Below, one piece after another: positions 1 to 37,026 of a stretch of DNA of 64,000 nucleotides. Each line of letters opens with the position of its first letter. Position 1 is the stretch's first letter. The notes beneath the pieces are model-generated. The model did not search any database, was not told the DNA's origin, and saw nothing but the letters and a program-made list of their open reading frames with translations. A program made the translations under genes and the position numbers. The DNA lies in the NCBI GenBank assembly GCA_000469685.2, contig LS997562.1:13279467-13343466 (forward strand). The letters run 5' to 3'. This DNA is from Haemonchus contortus. Its lineage: Eukaryota; Nematoda; Chromadorea; Rhabditida; Trichostrongylidae.

Positions 1-115
1 ACGTTCACTTCTGTTAATCGCTCAAAGGTTTCGATAAAGTTGACTCAAAATAGAACAGTGCATTGTACAAAAATCCGCAACATTCGAAAAAGTGATTTTT
101 TCATACAAAATTAAG

Positions 116-25980
<25,865 letters not shown>

Positions 25981-26297
25981 CTTCCTTTTGCCTGCTTACT
26001 TGTAAATCCTTTATTAGTTCCTTGAGCTGATCACTGATTGATTATTAACTGTTGACTAATTTACCTCCATATGTTTGGAATCTCTCGTGGAACTTCCAGT
26101 TGTTAAACAGGCAACCGTGATAGCTGTACTGGTTACTCTCTGGACAATGAGAAGTTCGGAGTTCGAGTGATCTGCTAAAGCCATCAATGTTTCTTATTCT
26201 TCGTTTCTTTCTGATTTATTCATTGCATATTAAAGTTATCTGTTTAAACAGCATTAGTGGGCAAGTGTATAAACCGATGAACAGCTCTGGCAATTTA

Positions 26298-27188
26298 TTA
26301 GGTGTGTGCATTAATTTCCGCCGCCGAACTCGAAGGATCGTTGTGCGAACCATGTTAGAGGTTTACCGGTGAAACCTGTCATATTCTGTAAGGTAGGGCA
26401 TTGGCTACCTATTTAATGGTAAGGGCAGACAGATCAGTTTTTCCCCAAAATCCCGCTGCTCTCAGACTGATAGGTCATGGAACGCGATAAACTGTTTTCC
26501 GGGTGGCCCTTCTCCTGCTGTCTGATTTCGAGGAAACTGGCGTTGAAGCCTACTGGATGCTTTCCGATACTTATAGAGGACGAGCTCCACCTGAATGAAC
26601 CTGCTGAGATGGTTTCTCTTCACTCGAGGACTTGCAACGAAAGCGGAAAGCAAGAAGTAATGTTGTGTGTGCGTTTGGTGGTGGGATCAAAAGGGTGTTG
26701 TGTACTGTGAGTTGCTGAGCCCGAAGGAAACTGTTACTGCTGACCGCTACAAACACCAACTTGACAGTTTGTAGGATGCCCTCACCTACAAGCGGCCGTT
26801 CAGCGGCTGTTCCACCACTAGCATGCCAGACCCCATGATGCGAAGAATGTTCAAAAATAAATTTCAGTTGTTGGATGGGATCAGCTTGTTTAGCCCGCAT
26901 ACTCTCCGGATCCTGCTCTTTCTGATTACCACTTATTCCGGTCCATGCAAGTCAGTTTGGCAGATACACGCTTCCGGATTGCCGAAGAAGTGCGAAAATG
27001 GGTGGATGATAGGACTGCCTCAAAAGATGAAAACTTTTATAGACCCGGAGTCAACAAGATACCAGAAAGATGGAAAGAAGTTGTGACTAACGAAGGGCAA
27101 TACATTGGTTAGTGTACATTTGGTTTTAATTTTGTAATAAATATGTTTTTGCACGCATAAAACGGCGGAAATTAATGCACACACCTAA
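26298..27188 (+). mobile_element. mariner element with matching 26-bp terminal repeats, decayed transposase
   Basis: The ends are inverted copies: TTAGGTGTGTGCATTAATTT plus CCGCCG at the left and its complement at 27163-27188, bordered by TA on both sides (26296-26297, 27189-27190). Transposase remnants on the plus strand are WWDQKGVVYCELLSPKETVT (about 26672), a broken HDNARPH box near 26812, SDYHLFRSMQ (about 26925) and NKIPERWKEVV..EGQYIG to a stop at about 27110. At 891 bp it is shorter than a full mariner (about 1.3 kb), so the N-terminal DNA-binding part is deleted. Confidence 0.88.
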
Positions 27189-27190
27189 TA

Positions 27191-28415
27191 CTACACCAGA
27201 TGACGTGAGCGTGCTGCTAATTAAGCTCGAGCATCGTTCAACTGTGCTGGTCGCAGAGCATAAAAGGCTCTCGATATACTGATTTTCAGCTATTAAAACC
27301 TTCCGGCCGACTTATGCCGGACCCTTCCTTTCTTTTGCAAATTCTCTACGAAGTTCATACTCATATCGCTCGCAATCTCCATCCGATGTCTTGATCTAGG
27401 CAGTAATCACTGATTACGAATTCGAATATTCTTATTCAGTCTAATGACCCATTGACTTTTTAGCAGCTGAGCAACCTGTTTTGTCAACCGAAATTTAGGA
27501 TGATACTTACCAATGTTGTCGGATGATGATAACACGACTGTCAGAGGTCCATATTTATGGTCCTCCTTAATTCATGTATAAACTCATCTGCCGAGATATT
27601 AAGGATAGTGGTGGATGAGAATTACGAATCCTTCTTTTTCAACGATACAATGAATACAATTATATTACGAAATGCCAACTCTCCACTGTAAACACAGAAG
27701 GCGTTGCATATTCAGTGACTTTTGCCTTCCCTGGCTCCTTAAACCTCCCGCTATTAGTCATTGTCATCTACCATCCACAGTCCATTCACACATCACATCA
27801 TCTCACGAAGTTTCGAATTCCCAGCAGTTCATGACTTCATGGCCACCTATCAGAGCTTATCCCTTGTTATCAATTCCTCTCACCAAGCACCATCTGGCTT
27901 CCGATTAAACCCCTGTGTCTATCTCAAATCTGAACGTTCACATCACACGCACACAAACACAAATACAATCAACAAATCAATATATACTTTTGGCAAATCA
28001 TACTTAGTAAGATATTACAATAGCAAGCCAACCAAAGAATCAGCTCTCAGAAACTCAGAAAAGGTGCATCGACATACAAGCTCTCGAAATGAATTAGGCT
28101 CCGAAAGAATGCTCATTTTTTTCGGGCTAGTTGTCCTAATGAGCAAAAATGACCCTGACTCCGACCCGGATGAAACAACTGTTATATCTAAACCAAGACG
28201 TCAAAAAAAGTGGAACCGGTAAAATTTTAAAGACGAGCAGCTTATCATATTCGAAACAGTATATTGTATACCCTGTTATCGCAGCGCTCCAAAGCAACTT
28301 AATTATAAAAGATCAATAGAGATAAGGCATATTCTAATGCTGGCTCAGAGACATGGAAACAAGCATGAGACGAATGACATAGCCATTGAACTACTATCAC
28401 TTGTCAAAGTACTTG
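27191..28415. other. Intergenic, no gene recognised
   Basis: AT-rich sequence between the mariner and the LTR element. Open frames here (for example 27761-28222) have low-complexity, unrecognised translations and no splice or family support. Confidence 0.5.
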
Positions 28416-28791
28416 TGTAATATATGTGCCACACCGGTGCTCGATCCCGATCTCGGCCTCGAGGTCGGCGCATCGAGTACCGGGGGATACGTGGTATCCC
28501 GAGGTGCAGTGGCCTGCGGGCCATTGCATCTGACCCGACCTCCTAGTATATATAGCTGGCTCTCACCTAGGTGCTAACTCACTCAAGTTAAGATTCGTTC
28601 TTAGTGCTCTGTTTGCTACGTGCATTTACTCTTTGTTGTTTTTTTTGTAATTATTCTCATCGTTCTCACTTTGTTTGATAAAAATATCGTATTCGTTTTC
28701 GTTATAACAGACGTAACATATATTGCAACTAGATAAGTTTTGATCGGGCTCGATTAAAAACGAAACTATCCACTAGACGCTTAAAGTTACA
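28416..28791 (+). repeat. 5' LTR
   Basis: Starts TGTAATATATG and ends TTAAAGTTACA. It contains a TATATATAG promoter-like box near 28545. It differs from the 3' LTR at about six sites (for example 28461, 28517) plus one T in a T-run, so insertion is not very recent. Confidence 0.93.
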
Positions 28792-28820
28792 TGAGAGCCA
28801 AGCCAAGTGAGCTCGATTAA

Positions 28821-30710
28821 ATGAATTCAGTTGCAGAAATGTCTGTTATGAGCGGATTAACGCACAACTCTGTGGAGAACACAGTAGAGGATATGGTTGT
28901 TGGAGAAGACAACAGAAGCGGTACAGAGGTGAGTGAAATGAACTCCCAGCTAGCTAGTGCTTTTGATAATATTATCCGCCGCTTAGGGGATACTCTGGAT
29001 GACCAGATTCGCAATCTATCTGCACAGAAAAAGCAAAATATTTTGGAATTGGTCCAAGGCACAGTAGAAATAGCTAGAGAAAAAGCTAAGCTGTTAATTG
29101 GTCAAGCTAGGCATTCAATTTTTGAGGAAATTGGAATAACTCCGGGAGAATTGCGCAAAGTTTTGCCAATTGCGAGTTATAATAGCAGCTTGATGCAAAC
29201 TTTGACAGCAGAAATCGGCTGCGAAACCAATGAGGTTTTGGCCAAAGTGAGGGCCATGACTGAAGAGCTAGTTAGTCTCAGAAGTCTAAAAAGCCAATTG
29301 CAGAGTCAAGTGGACGAATTGACGACGAAGCTGGCCACCTCGTTCGGAAAAGCTCGCAAAGCCACGGAAGCCCAAGGTGAGGACAACACTGGTGTAGATT
29401 GGGCTGCTGTGAGCAAGCAGCTCTTGTCATTGAATAATGGCAATAAACCCAATGTTCAGAGCCGCCAGTCCGCGTGCTACGAAACGAAAGATGGGCGACT
29501 GAAGCACCCGAGGTCAACCTACAGCGGACGGTCGAGTCCATCTTGTCCGCTGTCTACCAGCGTGTCGACAGTCGGTGAGTCGACTTCTGTTTTGCAAAAC
29601 TCTGTAGAGGTGGGAAAGTCAGACACTCATATATCCCATGCAATGAACGGAATGTTCAGCGTTTTTAAAGAGGTTTTTAAAGCGCAAAGCGTGGCCGAGG
29701 TGCCCAAATATGACGGGAGGACCTCACTTAGTGACTTTTTACGGGCAGTAGAAATGAAATATCCCTCAACAGTCTGGTCGGATAGCGACAGACGGGATAT
29801 GCTGGTAAATAACCTGGTAGGATTGGGTCGATCCGTTTATAAGGGGTTACCAGAATGTGTAAAGAAGGGTAGTTTTGCTGGAATTGTGAAAGCCCTCAAG
29901 GAAGACCGGCGTAACCCTTGCGAAAGGTTAAGGATCATCGATGAGTGGGACAAACTCAAGAAGAGGAATAGTGAATCGGTAGCAGATTTTTGCTGCCGGA
30001 TGGAGGATATCTCCAGGAAAATTCACCCAAGTAACGAATGGGATTTACATTTGGCCTCTAAGTTGTACTTCTGCCTACAGCATTGGAAGGATTCGTACCA
30101 TATGCTAGCCGCTCTAGAAGGGCAGAACGGGGAGACTTACGATGCCGTGAAAAGGGTTGCATTGAGGCTTGAAAAGACCCAAATGGCGAAGTCTTTTAAG
30201 GAAGAAAGTTTTGGAAAGTTGGACAACACTAGGGGGAAGATTAGCGCCCAAAAGGCGACAACCTCCAGCTATGATGATAAAGGCACCCGAAAATGTTATA
30301 ACTGCGGGGAGAAAGGTCATTATAGTACCTCCTGTCCAAATAAATCCCCTTCTAAAGGTCCCATACCTGGTAAAAAAGGTCATGGATCAATGAGGAAGGA
30401 TAAGGATGGACATGCTCCTAAGAAATCACTCTCTACATTTGTGGAGGAGTGGTGTGGGATGGTCCGTACCTGTAAGTCAGCTTTAGATTCAACCACAGTA
30501 GCGGTCGGGAAACCGACGTTGTACGATGCAGAGATCTTTGGGCTCACGACTAAAGCATTGATAGATACTGGGTCAGTAATATCCATACTACCAGCTGGTC
30601 TGCTCAAACAAGCCAAGGTGCAAGGCTTTGACATTGACAAAGAAGTTGAAATGGTAGGTCATGGAAGCGAGCACAAAGTTTTTGATGCTTCGGGGTGGGG
30701 AACCAAATGA
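28821..30710 (+). CDS. Gag-protease polyprotein of the LTR element
   Basis: A 629-residue open frame. Residues about 1-170 are helical/coiled-coil-like and acidic. Residues about 290-470 are a retrotransposon capsid-like region (VPKYDGRTSLSDFLRAVEMK ... LASKLYFCLQHWKD). A CCHC zinc knuckle, CYNCGEKGHYSTSC, is near residue 491. A retropepsin active site ALIDTGSVISILP is near residue 579. The frame ends shortly after a VFDASGWG strand, where the deletion joins protease to integrase out of frame. The first ATG, 30 bp past the LTR, is the natural start. The gag and protease parts are intact but polymerase is absent. Confidence 0.9.
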   Translation: MNSVAEMSVMSGLTHNSVENTVEDMVVGEDNRSGTEVSEMNSQLASAFDNIIRRLGDTLDDQIRNLSAQKKQNILELVQGTVEIAREKAKLLIGQARHSIFEEIGITPGELRKVLPIASYNSSLMQTLTAEIGCETNEVLAKVRAMTEELVSLRSLKSQLQSQVDELTTKLATSFGKARKATEAQGEDNTGVDWAAVSKQLLSLNNGNKPNVQSRQSACYETKDGRLKHPRSTYSGRSSPSCPLSTSVSTVGESTSVLQNSVEVGKSDTHISHAMNGMFSVFKEVFKAQSVAEVPKYDGRTSLSDFLRAVEMKYPSTVWSDSDRRDMLVNNLVGLGRSVYKGLPECVKKGSFAGIVKALKEDRRNPCERLRIIDEWDKLKKRNSESVADFCCRMEDISRKIHPSNEWDLHLASKLYFCLQHWKDSYHMLAALEGQNGETYDAVKRVALRLEKTQMAKSFKEESFGKLDNTRGKISAQKATTSSYDDKGTRKCYNCGEKGHYSTSCPNKSPSKGPIPGKKGHGSMRKDKDGHAPKKSLSTFVEEWCGMVRTCKSALDSTTVAVGKPTLYDAEIFGLTTKALIDTGSVISILPAGLLKQAKVQGFDIDKEVEMVGHGSEHKVFDASGWGTK

Positions 30711-31156
30711 GCTTTCTTGCAATTTCCCTAAAGCCATTCGAAATTGTCGGGATCGACTTACTCGAAATGGGCTTAACTACTCGTGGGAATCGCTACATTT
30801 TAACAGTTGTGGACCATTTCACAAAGTACTTGGGAGCGTATCCTATTCCAGATAAAAAGGCTGAAACAGTTGCTGAAGCACTCTTTAGTAACTGGATTTG
30901 CGGCTGCGGTAGGTGGCCAACAGTCTTGCTTTCAGACCGTGGAAGTGAATTTGAGAATTCCATCATGGAGGCCCTATGCTCGGTTATGAACATTCAACAA
31001 AAATTCACTAAGGGATATTGCCCGAGGGAAAATGGTATAACAGAAAGAGCCAATGGAACCATTGTTAGGATGCTCAGGAAAAAAACAGTTGTACCAGCGG
31101 AGTGGGATAGGATTCTACCCACGATCGTGTATGCTTACAATGCAGCACCACATTAA
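30695..31156 (+). pseudogene. Integrase catalytic core of the LTR element (deletion joined, stop-interrupted)
   Basis: A DDE integrase core is readable: first Asp in EIVGIDLLEMG, second in LLSDRGSEFEN, Glu in PRENGITERANG, and the WDRILPTIVYAYNAAPH helix. A TAA at 31154-31156 falls inside the conserved NAAPH.ATGESPHFLLYG stretch, which continues in the same frame after the stop. The N-terminal HHCC finger is gone. Gypsy-type by motif order. Confidence 0.88.
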
Positions 31157-32947
31157 GCCACTGGGGAGAGTCCCCATTTTCTGCTCTACGGTCACGATCC
31201 TGTTTATCCCTCGGCTGTTATACCATCAAAGGTTTTATCACCATATATTTTAGATTACGATAGTTATAAAACCGAATTTCTGAATGGTCTAAAACTGGCT
31301 CGTAATTATATTACGGAAAACGCCAATGAATATCGTAATAGGATGAAAAGGAACTACGATAGAGAGTGGAACACTCAAAAATGCACGAAATTTAACGTTG
31401 GGGATAGAGTTTATGTGAAAATCCCGGCAGAAAAGGGGAAATCGCGTCACCCCAAACTGATCACCCCATGGGAAGGTCCTTTTCGTGTGGTTACTGCGTC
31501 AGAGAACTCTGCATTAGTAACATTGATCGGAGAAAATAAGCCTCCAAAAGAACTCCCATTCGATCAGTTAGTGAAAATTCCATCAGAAATAAGCGATAAT
31601 CCAGTCAAGGGTTTGACTACACGCTACGGAAAACGTGGCAGACCTAGAAAAGTAGAAATGAAAGTCAACAAAATGATAAACAAAACGTGTTTCAGAATTC
31701 ACGTTCCTATTTTCAGCACCATCTTTTCGTCAACGACGGATGTCCGACACGTGGACTGGCGTTGCCCCGGAAAGCTGATGTGTCAAGGAGTAGAAGTAGA
31801 ATGTTCGACTGACGTTATCCTGCACGAAGTCATCCCGAATGCTCCCTTTGGAGCTTTGAAATTTTCGTCACCATATGAATTAGCTCGTCTGTTATCGGTT
31901 TTGACCCAATCTCATGTACCCGAAGCTTGGCGAACCGCCAGACTTCTCGATCGGTCATACGATCTCATAGCTCCATCCGGATTAGGTATGGCCTTATCGT
32001 TCTACCAGCAGCACTGTATTCATGCAACACTAAGTTCGGTTGCCGAGGCTGGAAACGTTGCTCTTGCACACCCACCGCGAAGCCGATGGGATCCAACGAA
32101 CATGGCGGTCGTAACGGATATGGCAAGAAGTCATGCTTCAAGTTATCCTTGGACGGACTCGTCTTGGAAAAATCTGAAGTTGAGAAATAACCTCATTATT
32201 TTACCAGCTGGCTTCGAAAATGTATTAGATTGCTTCAAGTCAGAGCTCCAAAGAGCGGTCATCATGAAGAAGCCCGAGGACATGGAGCCAGATTGGTTCA
32301 CCGATGACTATTCATCTGTCCTGCTATTCAGCCCTGCGGAATTCGCTGGAACATCAAGATGGCGTGGAGCGTGGACTCTATTGATGCAACTTGTCGAAAA
32401 AGGCACTGAAGTGATCGCGCTCGCTGGACCGCAGAATGATAGTCAGTGGAAAAGGTCTGTAGATATGTTACGGGACTTATTCGAGGAGACCCTGTATCAG
32501 CGGCCTTCCTTGAAAAATCGTCTTCGCTGTCTACTGCCTCTACGGTCCCAACAGGAAACCGTGGGAGCAGGATTTTCGACGATCACGTACGAAGATGGGA
32601 AAATATTCACTCAAAGTGCAGCCAAACGTTTTTGGATGACAACAATGGCACAATATGCGAGCTTGTTGAAGTTTACACCGTTCAAAAGAATGGATGAACG
32701 TCGCACGGGCGGTGTCCCAAATATTCAGGGGTATCAGCAGAAAGTTGCACCTTGGAAAGGACAGCACCGAAGGGGTGGCCATCATCCCAAAACAGGAGGA
32801 CGGACTCCTCAAGAGATTATGCCACTTCAACGCATTGGAAATAAAATGTTCAAATTAGTTCCTGTTCAGAGAGAGCATCGATATGCAGGACACTCAGGAC
32901 CCAGAGGTCGAGGGGGGCGAGGCTCAAATCCTCATCGCCGGTTTTAA
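31157..32947 (+). CDS. Integrase C-terminus fused to an unrecognised region of about 370 residues
   Basis: It continues in frame from the integrase: GESPHFLLYGHDPVYPSAVI, NRMKRNYDREWN, then a GPY/F-type domain (VGDRVYVKIP ... PWEGPFRVVTA). From about 31660 the frame runs on as an unfamiliar sequence: TCFRIHVPIFSTIF, VDWRCPGKLMCQGVEVECST, AWRTARLLDRSYDLIAPSGL, DDYSSVLLFSPAEFAGTSRW, LVEKGTEVIALAGPQND, RLRCLLPLRSQQET. It finishes in a Gly/Arg-rich tail (GPRGRGGRGSNPHRRF) at TAA 32945-32947. No gypsy module I know sits here; it could be an env-position ORF, a captured host exon or a nucleic-acid-binding accessory. The longest ATG-initiated frame begins at 31343. Confidence 0.8.
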   Translation, partial: ATGESPHFLLYGHDPVYPSAVIPSKVLSPYILDYDSYKTEFLNGLKLARNYITENANEYRNRMKRNYDREWNTQKCTKFNVGDRVYVKIPAEKGKSRHPKLITPWEGPFRVVTASENSALVTLIGENKPPKELPFDQLVKIPSEISDNPVKGLTTRYGKRGRPRKVEMKVNKMINKTCFRIHVPIFSTIFSSTTDVRHVDWRCPGKLMCQGVEVECSTDVILHEVIPNAPFGALKFSSPYELARLLSVLTQSHVPEAWRTARLLDRSYDLIAPSGLGMALSFYQQHCIHATLSSVAEAGNVALAHPPRSRWDPTNMAVVTDMARSHASSYPWTDSSWKNLKLRNNLIILPAGFENVLDCFKSELQRAVIMKKPEDMEPDWFTDDYSSVLLFSPAEFAGTSRWRGAWTLLMQLVEKGTEVIALAGPQNDSQWKRSVDMLRDLFEETLYQRPSLKNRLRCLLPLRSQQETVGAGFSTITYEDGKIFTQSAAKRFWMTTMAQYASLLKFTPFKRMDERRTGGVPNIQGYQQKVAPWKGQHRRGGHHPKTGGRTPQEIMPLQRIGNKMFKLVPVQREHRYAGHSGPRGRGGRGSNPHRRF

Positions 32948-32992
32948 ATAGTTTTGGCGTAGTGGAATCGCCATATTTTTAGAGGCCCCCCA

Positions 32993-33369
32993 TGTAATAT
33001 ATGTGCCACACCGGTGCTCGATCCCGATCTCGGCCTCGAGGTTGGCGCATCGAGTACCGGGGGATACGTGGTATCCCGAGGTGCAGTGGCCTGCGGACCA
33101 TTGCATCTGACCCGACCTTCTAGTATATATAGCTGGCTCTCACCTAGGTGCTAACTCACTCAAGCTAAGATTCGTTCTTAGTGCTCTGTTTGCTACGTGC
33201 ATTTACTCTTTGTTGTTTTTTTTTGTAATTATTCTCATCGTTCTCACTTTGTTTGATAAAAATATCGTATTCGTTTTCGTTATAACAGACGTAACATATA
33301 TTGCAACTAGATAAGTTTTGATCGGGCTCGATTGAAAACGAAACTATCCACTAGACGCTTAAAGTTACA
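32993..33369 (+). repeat. 3' LTR
   Basis: Direct copy of 28416-28791 with about six substitutions and one extra T; begins TGTAATATATG and ends TTAAAGTTACA, followed by the CTTG duplication. Confidence 0.93.
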
Positions 33370-33427
33370 CTTGCGGTGAGACGCCGTCAGCGGATGCGCG
33401 AATAACACGGCAACGGATTATAACTGC

Positions 33428-34085
33428 CTTAAAAGCACGGTTCACGATAAAAAAAGGTAGGGTTCTCCCCTAGGAATACTCAGCGCCCCCCCCCATTGGG
33501 TGGTAGAAGGGACCCTCTCGCTCCCACAACCTCCGCACTTAGGGCATAGTGGAAGCCACGTTGCTGCCGTAGTTCGCTTTCCCGCCCCTCGATCGGTGTC
33601 ACGTTAGACCAGTGTCGAGACAATACAAATTGCTATTATTCGTTCTAGGATCCACGCACAATCAGCTAATCGCCGAGTGATGAGACGATGTTTTCCTCCC
33701 ATTCTTTTTTCCTCTGTTTTTCTTTTGGCTGCCGCGATCCCTTACTTAATTTCCTACTCCTAGGGGCTGAAAAAGGTGGGTCCTAGAACGAATAATAGCA
33801 ATCTGTATTGTCTCGACACTCGTCTAAAAAGGTGAGCTATAATACTTTTGCTGTTACTAGGGTTTTTTTGTTTATTTATGCTTATAAGTGAATGAATTTT
33901 TGCTTACCATTGTTTGTTATTCGCACCAGGACCCACACGCGCGCAGTGAAACACACTGTTTAGCTCGTCCGGACGCCCCACTCTTCTTCATTTTTCTGGT
34001 TTCATTCTCGTCCAGCCCCCTTTTTTAAGGTTTTTTCGAAGCCTTTTTTCACTTTAGAAACACCCATGCACGCAGTTTCTTCACC
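33428..34085. mobile_element. TIR element family B, copy 1 (rearranged)
   Basis: Begins CTTAAAAGCACGGTTCACG, like the inverted end of the copy at 62055-62588, and shares several hundred bases with it (GTGTCGAGACAATACA, CACAATCAGCT..TCGCCGAGTGATGA, CTGCCGCGATCCCT, GAATTTTTGCTTAC, TTTTTCGAAGCC). It has an internal inverted duplication: the block at 33602-33650 recurs reversed at 33779-33827. The right terminal repeat is missing. Confidence 0.75.
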
Positions 34086-36490
34086 GGGAAGGATACTTGG
34101 TCGCAGTGGCCATTCAAGATAAGATTATACCGTCGCAGGTGGTTTCGAACGCTGATCTCAAATCTGTGTTTCAAATCTGCTAAACAATTCTGGGAACAAA
34201 GTTACGGGACCAGTCCCTCTCTGTGTTATACCACTGCGATGAACGGATTACCGAACCGAGCAAACCGCTTACCTGTGCAATGGTGGCGTGTTGGATTGAT
34301 AGGTATGACATCTGGGATCGGTTCCTTGATGCGTGCGCTCTTTTTGCCTTTCAATAAAATGTTTCACAAACGCTTGCAAAACGTTTTTAGGCTAAATGTC
34401 GGACATCTAGGGAGCGAACTCACATTTTATGATTACGGAGAAGAGTAAACCGATATTTTTTCTTACTTCATCTGACCGAATATATACGCCTCTCTACCTC
34501 GAACAGTCATGATGGTGTTTCGAAACCTTCGGCGGCTCCATGCACTTACGGTAGACGGCGGTCGAATGACTCATCCGACCACAGCCCTTTTTGGGAGGGA
34601 TACGGTCCATACATTCTGTCTACTGATACTGTCCGCACTTTCGAAGCGGTGGTACAGGTTGACTGGCATTGTTGAAGAAATACTGAAGAACAAAAGTATA
34701 TCACTTTGTGTGCACGTATGATTATCCATCAATTCATGAGGTAAACGCTCTTTCAAGAAGCCCTTCCATGAGGTAAGCGTGGTGGTGCGGTGGGAAATAA
34801 TTCCGCGGCTGCACTCAAAACCCTGGATTCGCCTACGACTTGCTTTGAATTGTCCCCTATGGGTGCTCATTGTTGATTTAGAGCGTCATCCTGTTCGTGC
34901 AATGAGTCTCTACGTTAATTTCATCTTTCCAACTTATCCGCTAATCTTTATAGGTAGACAGATCCGTCTGCTTGTTTGCACCTGATAGTGACCACCAAAT
35001 AGGACTTCACACTTTGTCGAAGATAGACACTTCTACCAGCGCCTTAAAAGTAGAGCTCATGGGTCGGATCACAAAATTGAAGGCTACCTTTTATAATACT
35101 TCGGAACCTCATTTTCTCACAAACGCACGAGTTTTCTTTCGAGAAGTTACAGATCCATTGTCGCTGTCATCATCAGGCAACCGGTCGGCGGTAGAGGATC
35201 TGGTAGATATTTCGCCGGCAACATGCTGAAGAGCGTTTGATACGATGAATCACTTGGACCCATTCTCCTTGAGGCCTCTGAAGCCAATTTTGAGCGATTG
35301 TTCAGAATTCCTCTTTTGTTCGAGTAAAACTCCAACCTTATTGGGCCTGTGGGGGGCAAAAAAAAAAGTTTCTGTAATACCTTTCCAGTTTTCCTAAAAT
35401 GTTAGATAGCTTTCTAGATGTCCGATATTGAGCCCAAAAAACGTTTTGCGAGCATTTATGACATATTTTATCGGAAAGCAAAACGAGCGGTGTTTCTGTA
35501 GGCTTATCATTTTGAATCTTGCAGTACAAAACCTACAACGGGGGTAAAGTGGCAGGAAATAAACTTTGCTGCTTTGCCGCTCTGGGTTTCAAGGCTTTTT
35601 CACTTATTATTTACTAATTCAAAAAATTGTGCCACTTTGCTGTGTTGTGGTATGGTGGTCCAGGAAAGCGAACAGGGGATATTCTATATAGGCCATTTGT
35701 ATCGAGATCGAAAATTAGCGACCTGCAACAGAAACATTTTTTCCCTTGATTGAAATCTGGGTTTCAGAGAAACTTATTATTCGATGGAATTGACGAAAAT
35801 GCCGCAAAAACCGCTACTGCTGGCCCTAGGCAACCTGCAGAGTAGTTCTGGAGTGTAGGTTATAAGTGGTAAAAACAATTACAATTGTTCGCATTTGCCG
35901 GCCTGCCCCCTCTTGGGCCGCTGGTTTCGGGCAACGGTGCTGATCAGTCTGGTGGCTTTCTCTGCCCACTACTGCCGGCTCGATTTTTGTCGCCGTCTAC
36001 AGCAGTCTTATGGGTGCCCTTTAGGGGACCTTACTTAAGTCCTCTTGTAATCTACCCCACCGAATCAGTTCCACGCCATCGAATTAGGTTGTTTAGGATT
36101 CCCCCTCATTGATCGTCCTCTGCACCGTTTGCCCTTGTATTTTGATATCAGTGGCACAGGTCTCGGGTCGTCCAGTTTACCGACTTGCGACCCGAAACGG
36201 TGCATTTTATATCTTTCACTCACCATATTCTCATGGATACGTCTCGTGCTACATCAGTCAAAGGGAATCGAGTCGAATTTTCAGGGACAGACGAGTCTAG
36301 GCTCCGAGATGCGGTTGACCTACTAGTCAATGATAGTCAATTGCCTGCACACATAAAGGCAGTTTCAGGCCATCTACTAGAAAAAAACCAATCTTGTAGA
36401 TCATTTTTTCGAAAGGAATCGTGAGCTGGAGCAACGGTTAGGTTCTGGGGTAGCAGAGACCAATTGAAAGGAATAGAAATTCCCAAAACA
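34086..36490. other. Intergenic, no gene recognised
   Basis: 34135-34245 has a weak tRNA-like (SINE) pattern on the minus strand (CAGTGGTATAAC ... GTTCGAAACC). The rest contains only short open frames with unrecognised translations and no supported splice structure. Confidence 0.45.
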
Positions 36491-37026
36491 GCAGCATTTT
36501 GATGTGACGAGAAATTCACAATTGTAAACGGGTTAAATTAATCTGTGACTGTAACTGAGGAATAAACAATGAGCGAAAACGGAAGAACTCTCTGAGACGG
36601 TTCAAATCATGCGAAGTGCGTTTGAGAAAAGATGGTTCATCACTTTTCTCAATGACCAAAATGGCAACAAAATGCACTATTTTTAATTCATCACAACAGT
36701 GAGAGTTAAAATGAAACAGGATTATCAAGGCTAACAATGGTAAAAGAGTCTCGAAAGCAGTAGAGCTAACTCTTTTACCATTGTTAGCCTTGATAATCCT
36801 GTTTCATTTTAGCTCTCACTGTTGTGATGAATTAAAAATAGTGCATTTTGTTGCCATTTTGGTCATTGAGAAAAGTGATGAACCATCTTTTCTCAAACGC
36901 ACTTCGCATGATTTGAACCGTCTCAGAGAGTTCTTCCGTTTTCGCTCATTGTTTATTCCTCAGTTACAGTCACAGATTAATTTAACCCGTTTACAATTGT
37001 GAATTCTCGTCACATCAAAATGCTGC
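36491..37026. repeat. Foldback palindrome, 257-bp arms
   Basis: 36491-36748 and 36770-37026 are reverse complements apart from a 1-bp indel (GAGAAATTC/GAGAATTC) and one or two substitutions, around a 21-bp spacer. The same 73-residue translation is read outward on both strands (36516-36737 minus, 36781-37002 plus); it has no recognised family and is probably fortuitous. It could be a foldback transposon or a dsRNA source. Confidence 0.93.

Larger units (their letters stand above)
28416..33369 (+). mobile_element. Gypsy-type LTR retrotransposon, internally deleted
   Basis: Two LTRs of 376 and 377 bp in direct orientation flank a gag-protease reading frame, an integrase and an extra C-terminal region. 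CTTG precedes the left LTR and follows the right one (a 4-bp target duplication, or ACTTG if the LTR ends one base earlier). Reverse transcriptase, RNase H and the integrase zinc-binding N-terminus are missing between about 30690 and 30720. No obvious tRNA primer site (TGG start) follows the left LTR and no purine tract precedes the right LTR, so the element is non-autonomous now. Confidence 0.93.

Noticed and set aside
36516..37002. Identical 73-residue frames on both strands of the foldback
   Set aside because: Explained by the inverted repeat; no start context or family.
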